A stretch of 64,000 nucleotides of DNA from Streptomyces sp. NBC_01210 (lineage in GTDB: Bacteria; Actinomycetota; Actinomycetes; Streptomycetales; Streptomycetaceae): positions 8,494,001-8,558,000 of the forward strand of contig NZ_CP108549.1 in assembly GCF_036010325.1 (NCBI RefSeq), read 5' to 3'. The notes under the pieces are model-generated. The model made no database searches. It saw only the letters and a list, made by a program, of their open reading frames with translations, and had not been told where the DNA came from. Both the position numbers and the translations under genes were made by a program. This document shows, in pieces, positions 57,035-64,000 of the stretch. Every line of letters begins with the position of its first letter. Position 1 is the first letter of the stretch.

Positions 57035-57463
57035 ATGCCATTCGAAGAGAAGAGCGCATGGGCCATGGGGGTGCTCGCGGTCAGTACGTACGTGGGCTAC
57101 CTCGTCGTCATTCTTGGGCGAACGGGGGATACCCCTCTCGTCGAGGTGTCGTATGTGGCGACGTTGTTGTGGGCCTTGGGCATCTCGATCGCAGCGTCGA
57201 TCGTGCTCCATATGCTCATGGCGATGTTCTCGCCGAAGGACACCCGCAAGAAGGATCAGCGCGACAGGGAGATCAATCGGTTCGGCGAACACATCGGGCA
57301 GTCATTCGTCGTCATCGGGGGAGTGGCAGCGCTCGGTATGTCGATGGCCGAGCTGGACTACTTCTGGATCGCCAACGCGGTCTACCTGGCGTTCGTACTG
57401 TCGGCGATCCTCGGTTCCACGGCCAAGATCGTCGCGTATCGCCGAGGCTTCCAGCCATGGTGA
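57035..57463 (+). CDS. Membrane protein paired with XRE regulator
   Basis: A 142-residue protein with four membrane helices: AWAMGVLAVSTYVGYLVVIL, VSYVATLLWALGISIAASIV LHMLMAMF, QSFVVIGGVAALGMSMAELD, FWIANAVYLAFVLSAILGST. A charged loop (SPKDTRKKDQRDREINRFGE H) separates the pairs. It resembles the small membrane proteins encoded with Cro-like regulators in Firmicutes and actinobacteria. No known function. It begins at the predicted leaderless start and overlaps the XRE gene by seven bases. Confidence 0.8.
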   Translation: MPFEEKSAWAMGVLAVSTYVGYLVVILGRTGDTPLVEVSYVATLLWALGISIAASIVLHMLMAMFSPKDTRKKDQRDREINRFGEHIGQSFVVIGGVAALGMSMAELDYFWIANAVYLAFVLSAILGSTAKIVAYRRGFQPW

Positions 57464-57690
57464 AGCCCACCAGGGTCACGAACGCGATCCGGGCCCTCCG
57501 GTTCGCGCACGGAGAGATGACGCAAGCGGATCTGGCAGAACGCATCGGTGTGTCACGCCAGACCGTCATTGCCATCGAGCAAGGCAGATATTCGCCTTCA
57601 CTCGAACTGGCATTTCAGATCGCCAGGGTGTTCACCGTCCCGCTCGACACTGTGTTCCAGTACCCGGACAGCGAAGGAAAGACACCATGA
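57457..57690 (+). CDS. Small XRE-family (Cro-like) regulator
   Basis: A 77-residue protein that is essentially one helix-turn-helix domain: RVTNAIRALRFAHGEMTQAD LAERIGVSRQTVIAIEQGRY SPSLELAFQIARVFTVPLDT VFQY. These small regulators usually repress their own operon, in pair with a membrane protein, and may be countered by it. The inverted repeat over the -35 is the likely site. It overlaps the gene before by seven bases (the start could be the GTG at 57460) and the gene after by four. Confidence 0.9.
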   Translation: MVKPTRVTNAIRALRFAHGEMTQADLAERIGVSRQTVIAIEQGRYSPSLELAFQIARVFTVPLDTVFQYPDSEGKTP

Positions 57691-58658
57691 AGGCAATAGT
57701 CCGGGAGACGTACCGGTCACCCGATGGCCTGGAACTCAAGGAGATCGACAAGCCGGTCGTCGGCGATGACGACGTGCTCGTACGCGTTCACGCCGCCGGC
57801 GTCGACCAGGGAGTCTGGCACCTCGTCACGGGCCTGCCGTACCTCCTTCGCATCGTAGGATTCGGGCTGCGCAGACCCAAAACCCGTGTTCCGGGTCTGG
57901 ACGTCGCGGGGCGTGTCGAGGCAGTCGGTCGGAACGTGAGCCGGTTCCAGCCCGGTGACGAGGTGTTCGGCACCTGTGCGGGCTCCTACGCCGAGTACGC
58001 CTGCGCGCGCCAGGACAAGTTCGCGCCCAAGCCGGCGAACGTCACCTTCGAGCAGGCGGCGGCAGTCCCCTCCTCCGCGTTTGCCGCCCTCCAGGGTCTT
58101 CGCCGCAGTGCACAGGTCCAGGCGGGGCAGAAGGTGCTGGTCATCGGTGCGGGCGGAGGCGTCGGGACGTTCGCGGTGCAGCTGGCCAAGGAGTTCGGAG
58201 CGAATGTCACCGGTGTGTGCAGCACGAAGAAGACGGACCTGGTCCGCTCGATCGGCGCCGACGACGTCATCGACTACACACGCGAGGACTTCGCGGACGG
58301 GCCGCGGCGCTACGACCTGATCCTCGACACAGCGGGTGGTCGTTCGTTGGCACACCTGCGGCGTGCTCTCGATCCGCGGGGAAGTCTCGTCATCGTCGGA
58401 TCCGAAGGGGGAGGACGGTGGCTCGAGGGCGTGGACCGCGCGCTCCGGGCAGCGGTGCTGTCACCGTTCGTGAGTCAGAAACTGCGGATGCTGGTGTCCA
58501 CGGAGAAGCAGGAGGACCTCCAGTTGCTGGGGAAGCTGATCGAGGCAGGCAAACTCACTCCGATCGTCGACAGGACGTACTCGCTGAGTGAGGTTCCCCA
58601 GGCCATTCAGTACCTGAGGGCCGGCCATGCCTGCGGCAAGATCGTCATCACGGTGTGA
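57687..58658 (+). CDS. NAD(P)-dependent alcohol dehydrogenase/quinone oxidoreductase (MDR family)
   Basis: A 323-residue medium-chain dehydrogenase/reductase of the zinc-free class: AIVRETYRSPDGLELKEIDK, VLVRVHAAGVDQGVWHLVTG, VPGLDVAGRVEAVGRNVSRF QPGDEVFG, the nucleotide fold KVLVIGAGGGVGTFAVQLAK (GxGxxG), and DLILDTAGGRSLAHLRRALD. The catalytic zinc Cys of alcohol dehydrogenases is missing. It would reduce enals or quinones with NADPH. It overlaps the XRE gene by four bases and shares the leaderless promoter. Confidence 0.88.
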   Translation: MKAIVRETYRSPDGLELKEIDKPVVGDDDVLVRVHAAGVDQGVWHLVTGLPYLLRIVGFGLRRPKTRVPGLDVAGRVEAVGRNVSRFQPGDEVFGTCAGSYAEYACARQDKFAPKPANVTFEQAAAVPSSAFAALQGLRRSAQVQAGQKVLVIGAGGGVGTFAVQLAKEFGANVTGVCSTKKTDLVRSIGADDVIDYTREDFADGPRRYDLILDTAGGRSLAHLRRALDPRGSLVIVGSEGGGRWLEGVDRALRAAVLSPFVSQKLRMLVSTEKQEDLQLLGKLIEAGKLTPIVDRTYSLSEVPQAIQYLRAGHACGKIVITV

Positions 58659-58785
58659 GGTCTCCTGAGGTCCTGAACGGATCCGCGCCACCCGTCCGAC
58701 GGCACCCGGGTGAGAGCCTCCGCCGGAGCGGGGTAGCCGTTCTCGGGGTACCTGTTCTGATGAGAGCTGGGAGGTGGGAGAAGTC

Positions 58786-59076
58786 GTGCATACCGAAATG
58801 TGGGTGGTGGTGGCAGTCGCCACGGTCCTGATCGCCACCACCGTCGTGCTGGCCGGCGTGCTCGTGGTCAGACTTGTGAAGGCACGGCGGCAGCTGCGGG
58901 ATGCCGGAATTCCGATGGAGAACAAAGCGGTCTTCTGGGGTGCCATGATCTACCTGGTGAGTCCGGTCGACCTGCTGCCGGACCCGGTCCTCCTCGACGA
59001 CATCGGCTTTCTGCTGCTCGCACTGCGCTCGCTCCAGGCTGCGGCGCAAAGCGCGGACGTGGCCCGCCGACGCTGA
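58786..59076 (+). CDS. DUF1232 (YkvA-type) membrane protein
   Basis: A 96-residue protein: a membrane helix MWVVVAVATVLIATTVVLAG VLVVRLV, then the DUF1232 motif MENKAVFWGAMIYLVSPVDL LPDPVLLDDIGFLLLALRSL. Members are small membrane proteins of unknown role. The GTG at 58786 has GGGAG five bases upstream; GTG 58774 and ATG 58798 are alternatives. Confidence 0.83.
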   Translation: MHTEMWVVVAVATVLIATTVVLAGVLVVRLVKARRQLRDAGIPMENKAVFWGAMIYLVSPVDLLPDPVLLDDIGFLLLALRSLQAAAQSADVARRR

Positions 59077-59172
59077 TGCAGTATCGGCACAACAGGCCGA
59101 CGTATCCCAGCCTTTCGAACTCCTGTCACATCGGGCCGGACAGTCCCTATCCTTGGCGGCCGGGCGCGCGTA

Positions 59173-59443
59173 CTGAACAGCTTCTTCGTCGTACGCGGGG
59201 CACGGAGAGCCGGGATCGGATTGCGTGCTGTCCAGGAGGTGGTGGCCAAACATCCGGGTCCGTGGGAAGTCGCCTTCCAGGACGACAACGTCACCGCAGT
59301 GCGCTTCTGGCGCCGCGTCGCCACCAAGATTTGCCCCTGAGGCGTGGACCGAGGAACGCAGACCAGTACTGGGTCGGCCCAACCTGCCGCCCGATGTGTG
59401 GATCTCGTTCGACGTGCCTGCGCAGACACGCGGCCGGACCTGA
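59173..59443 (+). pseudogene. Remnant of GNAT-like acetyltransferase, C-terminal half
   Basis: A plus-strand stretch reads LNSFFVVRGARRAGIGLRAV QEVVAKHPGPWEVAFQDDNV TAVRFWRRVATKICP to a stop at 59338-59340, with ARRAGIG in the acetyl-CoA loop position and FQDDNVTAVRFWRR as the usual end helix. A one-base shift later the frame continues EAWTEERRPVLGRPNLPPDV WISFDVPA, as intact relatives do. The N-terminal half is missing and the frame is broken, so it is not functional. Confidence 0.75.
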
Positions 59444-59539
59444 CGGACCGCAAGACATCGCCAGGGCCTTGCGGCACCGGCAGTAGAGAAAACAACCCCA
59501 TGCCGGTGACGCGGCCGACACGCGTGCCGGTGCGCGGGG

Positions 59540-61438
59540 TCAGTGCACGGGGTGCACGGGGTGTGCCTCGTCCGCCTCCGGGCGATCGAACTGGGTGCGG
59601 TACAGCTCCTCGTATCGGCCTCCGGCGGCCAGGAGATCGGTGTGGGTTCCGCGTTCGATGACGCGGCCCTCCTCGACGACCAGGATCAGGTCGGCGGCCC
59701 GTATGGTCGAGAGCCGGTGGGCGATCACCACAGCGGTACGGCCCTCCAGAGCCTCCCCCAGGGCCTCCTGGACGGCCGCCTCGGAGGTGGAGTCGAGGTG
59801 GGCTGTCGCCTCGTCGAGGATGACGACCCGCTGGCGGGCCAGCAGTAGCCGGGCGATGGTCAGCCGCTGGCGCTCGCCGCCGGAGAGCCGGTAGCCGCGC
59901 TCGCCGACGACGGTGTCCAGGCCGTCGGGCAGTGAGGCCACCAGCCCGCTCAGGCGGGACCGGTGCAGGGCGTCCCAGATGTCGTCCTCGGTGGCGTCGG
60001 GCCGGGCGAGAAGCAGGTTGGCGCGCACGGACTCGTGGAAGAGATGGCCGTCCTGGGTGACCATGCCGATCGTCTCGCGGATCGAGTCCGAGGTCAGGTC
60101 GCGTACATCGATGCCGTTCAGCCGTACGGAACCGCTGTCGGCGTCGTACAGCCGCGGAACGAGCTGCGCGATCGTGGACTTGCCTGCTCCGGAGGAGCCG
60201 ACCAGGGCGACCATCCGGCCGGGTTCGGCGCGGAAGGAGACATCGTTCAGGACTTCCGTGCCGCCGCGGGAGTCGAGGGTGGCGACCTCTTCGAGGGAGG
60301 CGAGGGAGACCTTGTCGGCGGAGGGATAGCCGAAGCGGACCCCGTCGAACTCCACGGACACCGGCCCGTCCGGCACCCGGCGGGCGTCCGGCTTCTCCGC
60401 GATCAGTGGCTTCAGGTCGAGGATCTCGAAGACCCGCTCGAAACTGACCAGGGCGCTCATTACCTCGACTCGGGCGCCGGCCAGTGCGGTCAGCGGGGCG
60501 TAGAGGCGGGTGAGGAGCAGGGCGAGGGCGACGACGGCTCCCGGGTCCAGGCTGCCGCGCAGTGCGTAGTAGCCGCCGAGTCCGTAGACCAGGGCGAGAG
60601 CCAGGGCGGACACCAGGGTGAGGGCCGTGATGAAGACGGACTGGGCCATGGCGGTACGGATACCGATGTCGCGAACCCGGCGGGCGCGCGCGGCGAATTC
60701 CGCGGACTCGTCGGCGGGCCGTCCGAAGAGTTTGACGAGAGTAGCCCCGGGGGCGGAGAAGCGTTCGGTCATCTGGGTGCCCATGGCGGCGTTGTGGTTG
60801 GCGGCCTCGCGCTGCATCTTGGCCATGCGGGAGCCCATACGGCGGGCGGGGACGACGAACACCGGCAGCAGGACCAGGGCGAGCAGGGTGATCTGCCAGG
60901 AGATGCTGAGCATGACGGCGAGCGTCAGCAGGAGGGTGACGAGGTTGGAGACGACGCCGGACAGGGTGTTGCTGAAGGCCCGTTGGGCCCCGATGACGTC
61001 GTTGTTGAGCCGGCTGACGAGTGCGCCGGTGCGGGTGCGGGTGAAGAAGGCGACCGGCATTCGCTGGACGTGGTCGAAGACCGCCGTGCGGAGATCGAGG
61101 ATCAGCCCCTCGCCGAGGGTCGCCGACAGCCAGCGGGTGAGCAGGCCGAGCCCCGCCTCGACGACGGCGATGATGGCGATCAGCAGCGCGAGCCGGGTGA
61201 CCGTGCCGGTTTCCTGGCCTTTGACGATCGCATCGACGACGCGGCCCGCGAGCACGGGTGTGGCCACCGCCAGCAGTGCCGTGATCACGCTGAGCAGTAG
61301 GAACTGGTACAGCTGCCGACGGTGCGGCCTGGCGAAGGAGGCGATTCGACGCAGGGTGGCCCGGGAGAAGGGCCTCCGGTCCTGTTGGGCGTTCATCGCG
61401 CTGTGCAGCGATGTCCACGCGGTGACTTCCATGTCCAT
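59540..61438 (-). CDS. ABC exporter, fused membrane and ATPase domains
   Basis: A 632-residue half-transporter of the MsbA/MDR type. Six membrane helices span about residues 35-330 (YQFLLLSVITALLAVATPVL, LALLIAIIAVVEAGLGLLTR, LVTLLLTLAVMLSISWQITL). The ATPase domain follows: Walker A GSSGAGKST, Q-loop VTQDGHLFHESV, signature LSGGERQRLTIARLLLARQR, Walker B VVILDEATAHLDS, switch His in VIAHRLSTI. It would export lipid or drug as a homodimer. GGAGG precedes the ATG at 61438; a second ATG is at 61432. A short inserted segment (DKVSLASLEEVATLDSRGGT) precedes Walker A. Confidence 0.93.
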   Translation of the reverse strand: MDMEVTAWTSLHSAMNAQQDRRPFSRATLRRIASFARPHRRQLYQFLLLSVITALLAVATPVLAGRVVDAIVKGQETGTVTRLALLIAIIAVVEAGLGLLTRWLSATLGEGLILDLRTAVFDHVQRMPVAFFTRTRTGALVSRLNNDVIGAQRAFSNTLSGVVSNLVTLLLTLAVMLSISWQITLLALVLLPVFVVPARRMGSRMAKMQREAANHNAAMGTQMTERFSAPGATLVKLFGRPADESAEFAARARRVRDIGIRTAMAQSVFITALTLVSALALALVYGLGGYYALRGSLDPGAVVALALLLTRLYAPLTALAGARVEVMSALVSFERVFEILDLKPLIAEKPDARRVPDGPVSVEFDGVRFGYPSADKVSLASLEEVATLDSRGGTEVLNDVSFRAEPGRMVALVGSSGAGKSTIAQLVPRLYDADSGSVRLNGIDVRDLTSDSIRETIGMVTQDGHLFHESVRANLLLARPDATEDDIWDALHRSRLSGLVASLPDGLDTVVGERGYRLSGGERQRLTIARLLLARQRVVILDEATAHLDSTSEAAVQEALGEALEGRTAVVIAHRLSTIRAADLILVVEEGRVIERGTHTDLLAAGGRYEELYRTQFDRPEADEAHPVHPVH

Positions 61439-61610
61439 GGGGTGCCTCCGGAATCTGGGTGGGCCGACGCGGTTCCCGTCGGCCGGTGTGGCCCGGGGCG
61501 CACCCAGAACGCTATGACCTCAACCAAGCTTCAGGTCAATTGATTCCTCTCGGTCCTCGCCGAGCCGTCAGATGTGGCGGGTGTTGGCGACCCGGGCGAG
61601 GACCAGGTTT

Positions 61611-62168
61611 TCAAGCAGGCTCAGCCAGGGTGAGGCCAGTGAGACAGTCCTGCCAGGCCTGTTCACTCAGCAGAGGGCGGAAGCGCGTGAACAGCACCAG
61701 GAGATCGGGCGCCCACTTCACGCGGAAGGCGGGGTCGATACGAACGATGTCCAGCTCATTCGCGACGGTGAGCTCGACGAAGTCCTGTCGCTGCTGAATA
61801 CTCGGCGTGAAAGTGCGGCCGGTGAATCTGTCCCGGAAGGCGGCGCCGGTGTCCGCGAGCGTGGGGTACGACCGCTTCCGGTCGCAGCTTGCGTAGAGGT
61901 GGACGATGGACTCGGCCTCGGGGCCGATCACTGCCTCAATTTCGGGGCGACGATCGATCGGCATAAGCGCTGTGGCGAAGCCGTCGGTTCCGTAGAACGC
62001 GTGACACAGCCCGGCCAGTCGGAGCGCAGGGCGGGCTCTCCAGCGGTCGAGCTGTTGCTGCACCCGCTGAAGGTGGGCGAGTAGCGTGCCGCCGGGATGA
62101 TCGAGATTCTCGGCTCCGCAGTCGCGCAGGAGATCGAGGGCGTGAGCGGTGCTTGCTGATGTGGGCAC
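61611..62168 (-). CDS. DUF6817 domain protein
   Basis: A 185-residue soluble protein: TAHALDLLRDCGAENLDHPG GTLLAHLQRVQQQLDRWRAR, LRLAGLCHAFYGTDGFATAL, AEAESIVHLYASCDRKRSYP. A spread HD-like His/Asp pattern (HPGGTLLAHL, LCHAFYGTDGF) suggests a metal phosphohydrolase-like fold, but function is not known. A GGAGT-like site precedes the ATG. It lies 52 bases after the TauE-type gene on the same strand. Confidence 0.8.
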   Translation of the reverse strand: MPTSASTAHALDLLRDCGAENLDHPGGTLLAHLQRVQQQLDRWRARPALRLAGLCHAFYGTDGFATALMPIDRRPEIEAVIGPEAESIVHLYASCDRKRSYPTLADTGAAFRDRFTGRTFTPSIQQRQDFVELTVANELDIVRIDPAFRVKWAPDLLVLFTRFRPLLSEQAWQDCLTGLTLAEPA

Positions 62169-62220
62169 GCGGACGGACTCCTTTCAGTTGTTCGGCAGGG
62201 GTGTTACTTGTCCAGGAGGT

Positions 62221-62976
62221 CTATTGCAAGGCCATGACTCCGGCCGCGGTGAGGCCGACGGTGACGATGAGGGCGCGCAGCGCGGCCGGTGGCAGCTTGC
62301 GGCCCACACGTGCGCCCAGTACGCCGCCGAGGGCAGAGCCGACGGCGATCACTGCGGCGACGGTCCAGTCGACGTCGGCAACCGTGATGAAGACGACAGC
62401 CGCGATTCCGTTCACGATGGAGGCGAGAACGTTCTTCGCGGCGTTCAGCCGCTGCAGGTCTTCCCGAAGGAAGCTGCCGAAGAGTCCCATGAGAAGGACC
62501 CCTTGTGCCGCTCCGAAGTAGCCGCCGTAGATGCCTGTGCCCAGTACGCCGAACCACATGGGGGCGCCGCCGTCATCTCGCCTGTGGCTCCGGTGTTGCT
62601 GCAGCCATCGGCCGAGCCGGGGCTGCAGCAGGACCAGAACGCAGGCGGTCAGGATCAGTACGGGCACTATTGCTTTGAAGGTCTCGGCGGGCAGTCTCAG
62701 CAGGAGCAGCGCGCCGATGAGCCCACCGATGAGCGAGGCGATGCCGAACCGGATCAACCGGCCCAACTGGCCTTTGAGTTCTCTGCGGTAGCCGTATGCG
62801 GCGCTCAGTACGCCCGGCACCAGGCCGATGTTGTTGGACACATTGGCCAGCACCGGCGGATAGCCGAAGGCGATCAGGGTGGGGAAGGTGATGAGAGTCC
62901 CGGACCCGACCACCGCGTTGATCCCGCCGGCCGCGATGCCGGCGGCTCCGATGGCCACCAACTCGATTGCTTGCAC
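62221..62976 (-). CDS. TauE/SafE-family permease
   Basis: A 251-residue protein with about seven or eight membrane helices: IELVAIGAAGIAAGGINAVV GSGTLITFPTLIAFGYPPVL ANVSNNIGLVPGVLSAAYGY (the conserved family start), LIRFGIASLIGGLIGALLLL, AIVPVLILTACVLVLLQPRL, and MWFGVLGTGIYGGYFGAAQG VLLMGLFG as the second conserved repeat. Members export sulfite or other small organosulfur/organic anions. The GTG at 62976 has AAGG upstream. It is divergent from a LysR gene, the usual regulator arrangement. Confidence 0.88.
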   Translation of the reverse strand: MQAIELVAIGAAGIAAGGINAVVGSGTLITFPTLIAFGYPPVLANVSNNIGLVPGVLSAAYGYRRELKGQLGRLIRFGIASLIGGLIGALLLLRLPAETFKAIVPVLILTACVLVLLQPRLGRWLQQHRSHRRDDGGAPMWFGVLGTGIYGGYFGAAQGVLLMGLFGSFLREDLQRLNAAKNVLASIVNGIAAVVFITVADVDWTVAAVIAVGSALGGVLGARVGRKLPPAALRALIVTVGLTAAGVMALQ

Positions 62977-63056
62977 AACTCACCTTCCGAAGACGCGCAC
63001 AGGGGCGGGCAGTTCGGGTTACCGGACAGTCTTTGCTCCGAGCCGGTCGGGTCGGC

Positions 63057-63111
63057 ACCTGTTCAGGGAATTTCGCGGCGGTCCGGACCGTCACGAATTC
63101 CCTGAACAGGT
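63057..63111. repeat. Large perfect inverted repeat between TauE and LysR genes
   Basis: Sixteen-base perfect arms acctgttcagggaatt (63057-63072) and aattccctgaacaggt (63096-63111) with a 23-base centre that itself contains a perfect 12-base palindrome cggtccggaccg (63079-63090). It lies in the 231-base divergent region, 97 bases before the LysR start. Possible readings: LysR-type operator, cruciform site, or the ends of a miniature element. Confidence 0.75.
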
Positions 63112-63207
63112 TGCCGCCCTGGGCCCAGAAGCGATCTTCGGTGACGGTGAAATCCCAAGTCAATCCTCGGGTTTTCTTGCAGACCCCCAAGGGATACCTT
63201 CACCCTC

Positions 63208-64000
63208 GTGACTCTTGACGATCTACGTGTCTTCATTGCGGTGTGCAGAGCAGGCAGCCTCAGCGCCGTGGCCCGCGACCTCTCATGCACGCAGTCCGCG
63301 GTGAGCCAGCACGTCAAACGGCTGGAACGGGAACTGGACGTCAGCCTGTTGGAGAGGCACCCACGTGGTGTAGTGCCCACCTCGGCGGGGCGCATCCTCC
63401 AGGCCGCGGCCGCCGACGGCATCGGGGGCATCGACCTCGCCCTGCGCCGACTCCAGGACCTGGTGCGCGGGGACGGCGGTTCGGTGCGGATCACCACGGG
63501 AGCGACGACCGTACGGCACTTCATGGCCGAGGCCATCGTCGACTTCCGCCGGCGTTACCCCCAGGTGAGCCTGGAGTTCGAGACGGAGAACTCCAGCCGC
63601 AGCTGCTTCGACGCGCTCGCCGCGCACGACCTGGACCTCGCCTGGATCACCATCGGGACCCCAGTCCGGGGCATCGAGCAGCGCCCCGTCGTCGAACTGC
63701 CCTGGGTGCTGGCTGTCAAAGCCGACGACCCGCTGGCGGCCAAGACCCACATGGACCCTGCGGACCTGGCGGACCTGCAGCTGATCCGCCTCCCCGAGAA
63801 CTCGACATCCCGAGCTCATCTCGACGCGTACTTCGCCGAGTTGGGAGTCCGATGGACCGCCGACACCGGTGTCGCCGACTGGGACACCGCCATCCTCCTC
63901 GCGGAGCTCGGCCTCGGCCACGCCGTCGTACCCGCCCTGCCCGGCCGCCATGGCGCCGAACACAGCAGCGTCCGCCTGATCCCGCTTCCGGCATTGCCCG
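63208..64000 (+). CDS. LysR-family regulator (runs off window)
   Basis: At least 264 residues, open to the window edge. N-terminal LysR helix-turn-helix: MTLDDLRVFIAVCRAGSLSA VARDLSCTQSAVSQHVKRLE RELDVSLLERHPRGVVPTSA G. The effector domain starts VRITTGATTVRHFMAEAIVD FRRRYPQVSLEFETENSS and contains DLAWITIGTP, LAVKADDPLA and ELGLGHAVVPALPG. The GTG at 63208 follows a weak ribosome site. It is divergent from the TauE-type permease, which is its probable target, with the large inverted repeat between them. Confidence 0.9.
   Translation, partial: MTLDDLRVFIAVCRAGSLSAVARDLSCTQSAVSQHVKRLERELDVSLLERHPRGVVPTSAGRILQAAAADGIGGIDLALRRLQDLVRGDGGSVRITTGATTVRHFMAEAIVDFRRRYPQVSLEFETENSSRSCFDALAAHDLDLAWITIGTPVRGIEQRPVVELPWVLAVKADDPLAAKTHMDPADLADLQLIRLPENSTSRAHLDAYFAELGVRWTADTGVADWDTAILLAELGLGHAVVPALPGRHGAEHSSVRLIPLPALP

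Noticed and set aside
1..64000. tRNA, rRNA, riboswitch or tmRNA genes
   Set aside because: I saw no cloverleaf-compatible segment, rRNA-like stretch or known riboswitch core. A covariance-model scan would be the decisive test.

Overview
The window is high-G+C actinobacterial DNA, almost certainly Streptomyces or a close relative. The evidence is strong G/C at third codon positions, GTG starts behind GGAGG-type ribosome sites, many ATGA-overlapping gene pairs, and families typical of Streptomyces (gvpOAFGYZJLSK gas-vesicle clusters, DUF5133, DUF6158, a SCO5918-type protein, DUF5996). I see no rRNA, tRNA, CRISPR array or intact transposon.

Layout. 1-3.6 kb: edge of a FAD oxidoreductase gene, small stress-type genes, and a nucleotidyltransferase/BON/metallophosphoesterase operon. 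3.8-9.4 kb: complete gas-vesicle cluster 1. 9.5-20.8 kb: a truncated acetyltransferase, a YihY/BrkB protein, a holin-family/DUF3618/DUF4235 operon, a large ATPase resembling LuxR-family regulators but lacking the DNA-binding domain, a terpene synthase plus cytochrome P450 pair, a VOC protein and a PHP phosphoesterase. 20.9-25.8 kb: complete gas-vesicle cluster 2, same gene order and strand. 26-32.3 kb: HAD phosphatase, DUF5133, FUSC-type exporter, DUF2795, a second VOC protein and transketolase. 32.4-38 kb: a decay zone with a 4-hydroxybenzoate-hydroxylase-like gene broken by one amber codon, a remnant of a glutamate-transporter ATPase beside an intact orphan binding protein, a broken ChbG/YdjC deacetylase, an IS481 scrap and an MmyB-type regulator remnant; a MerR regulator with a textbook long-spacer promoter lies within it. 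38.2-47.5 kb: secreted DUF1996 protein, zinc-finger protein, DUF5996, glutamate-cysteine ligase-like enzyme, then an RNA/cold-response block (SCO5918-like, CBS, DEAD-box helicase, cold-shock protein) and a MerR-like protein. 48.3-55.3 kb: a sigma-like/zinc-finger/transmembrane/ricin-lectin protein, then a lipid/glycerol block (diacylglycerol-kinase-like enzyme, alkyl-DHAP-synthase-like FAD enzyme, TetR, GlpD). 55.4-64 kb: oxidoreductase remnant, Asp23 protein, a membrane protein/XRE/alcohol-dehydrogenase operon behind a near-consensus leaderless promoter, DUF1232, a GNAT remnant, an ABC exporter, DUF6817, a TauE/SafE permease and a LysR regulator running off the end.

The main theme is two full gas-vesicle clusters about 11.5 kb apart. 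Their ordinary structural and assembly genes are present, but the gvpY, gvpZ and gvpA products carry long charged tails that differ between copies. The second theme is genome flux: at least seven gene remnants lie among intact genes.
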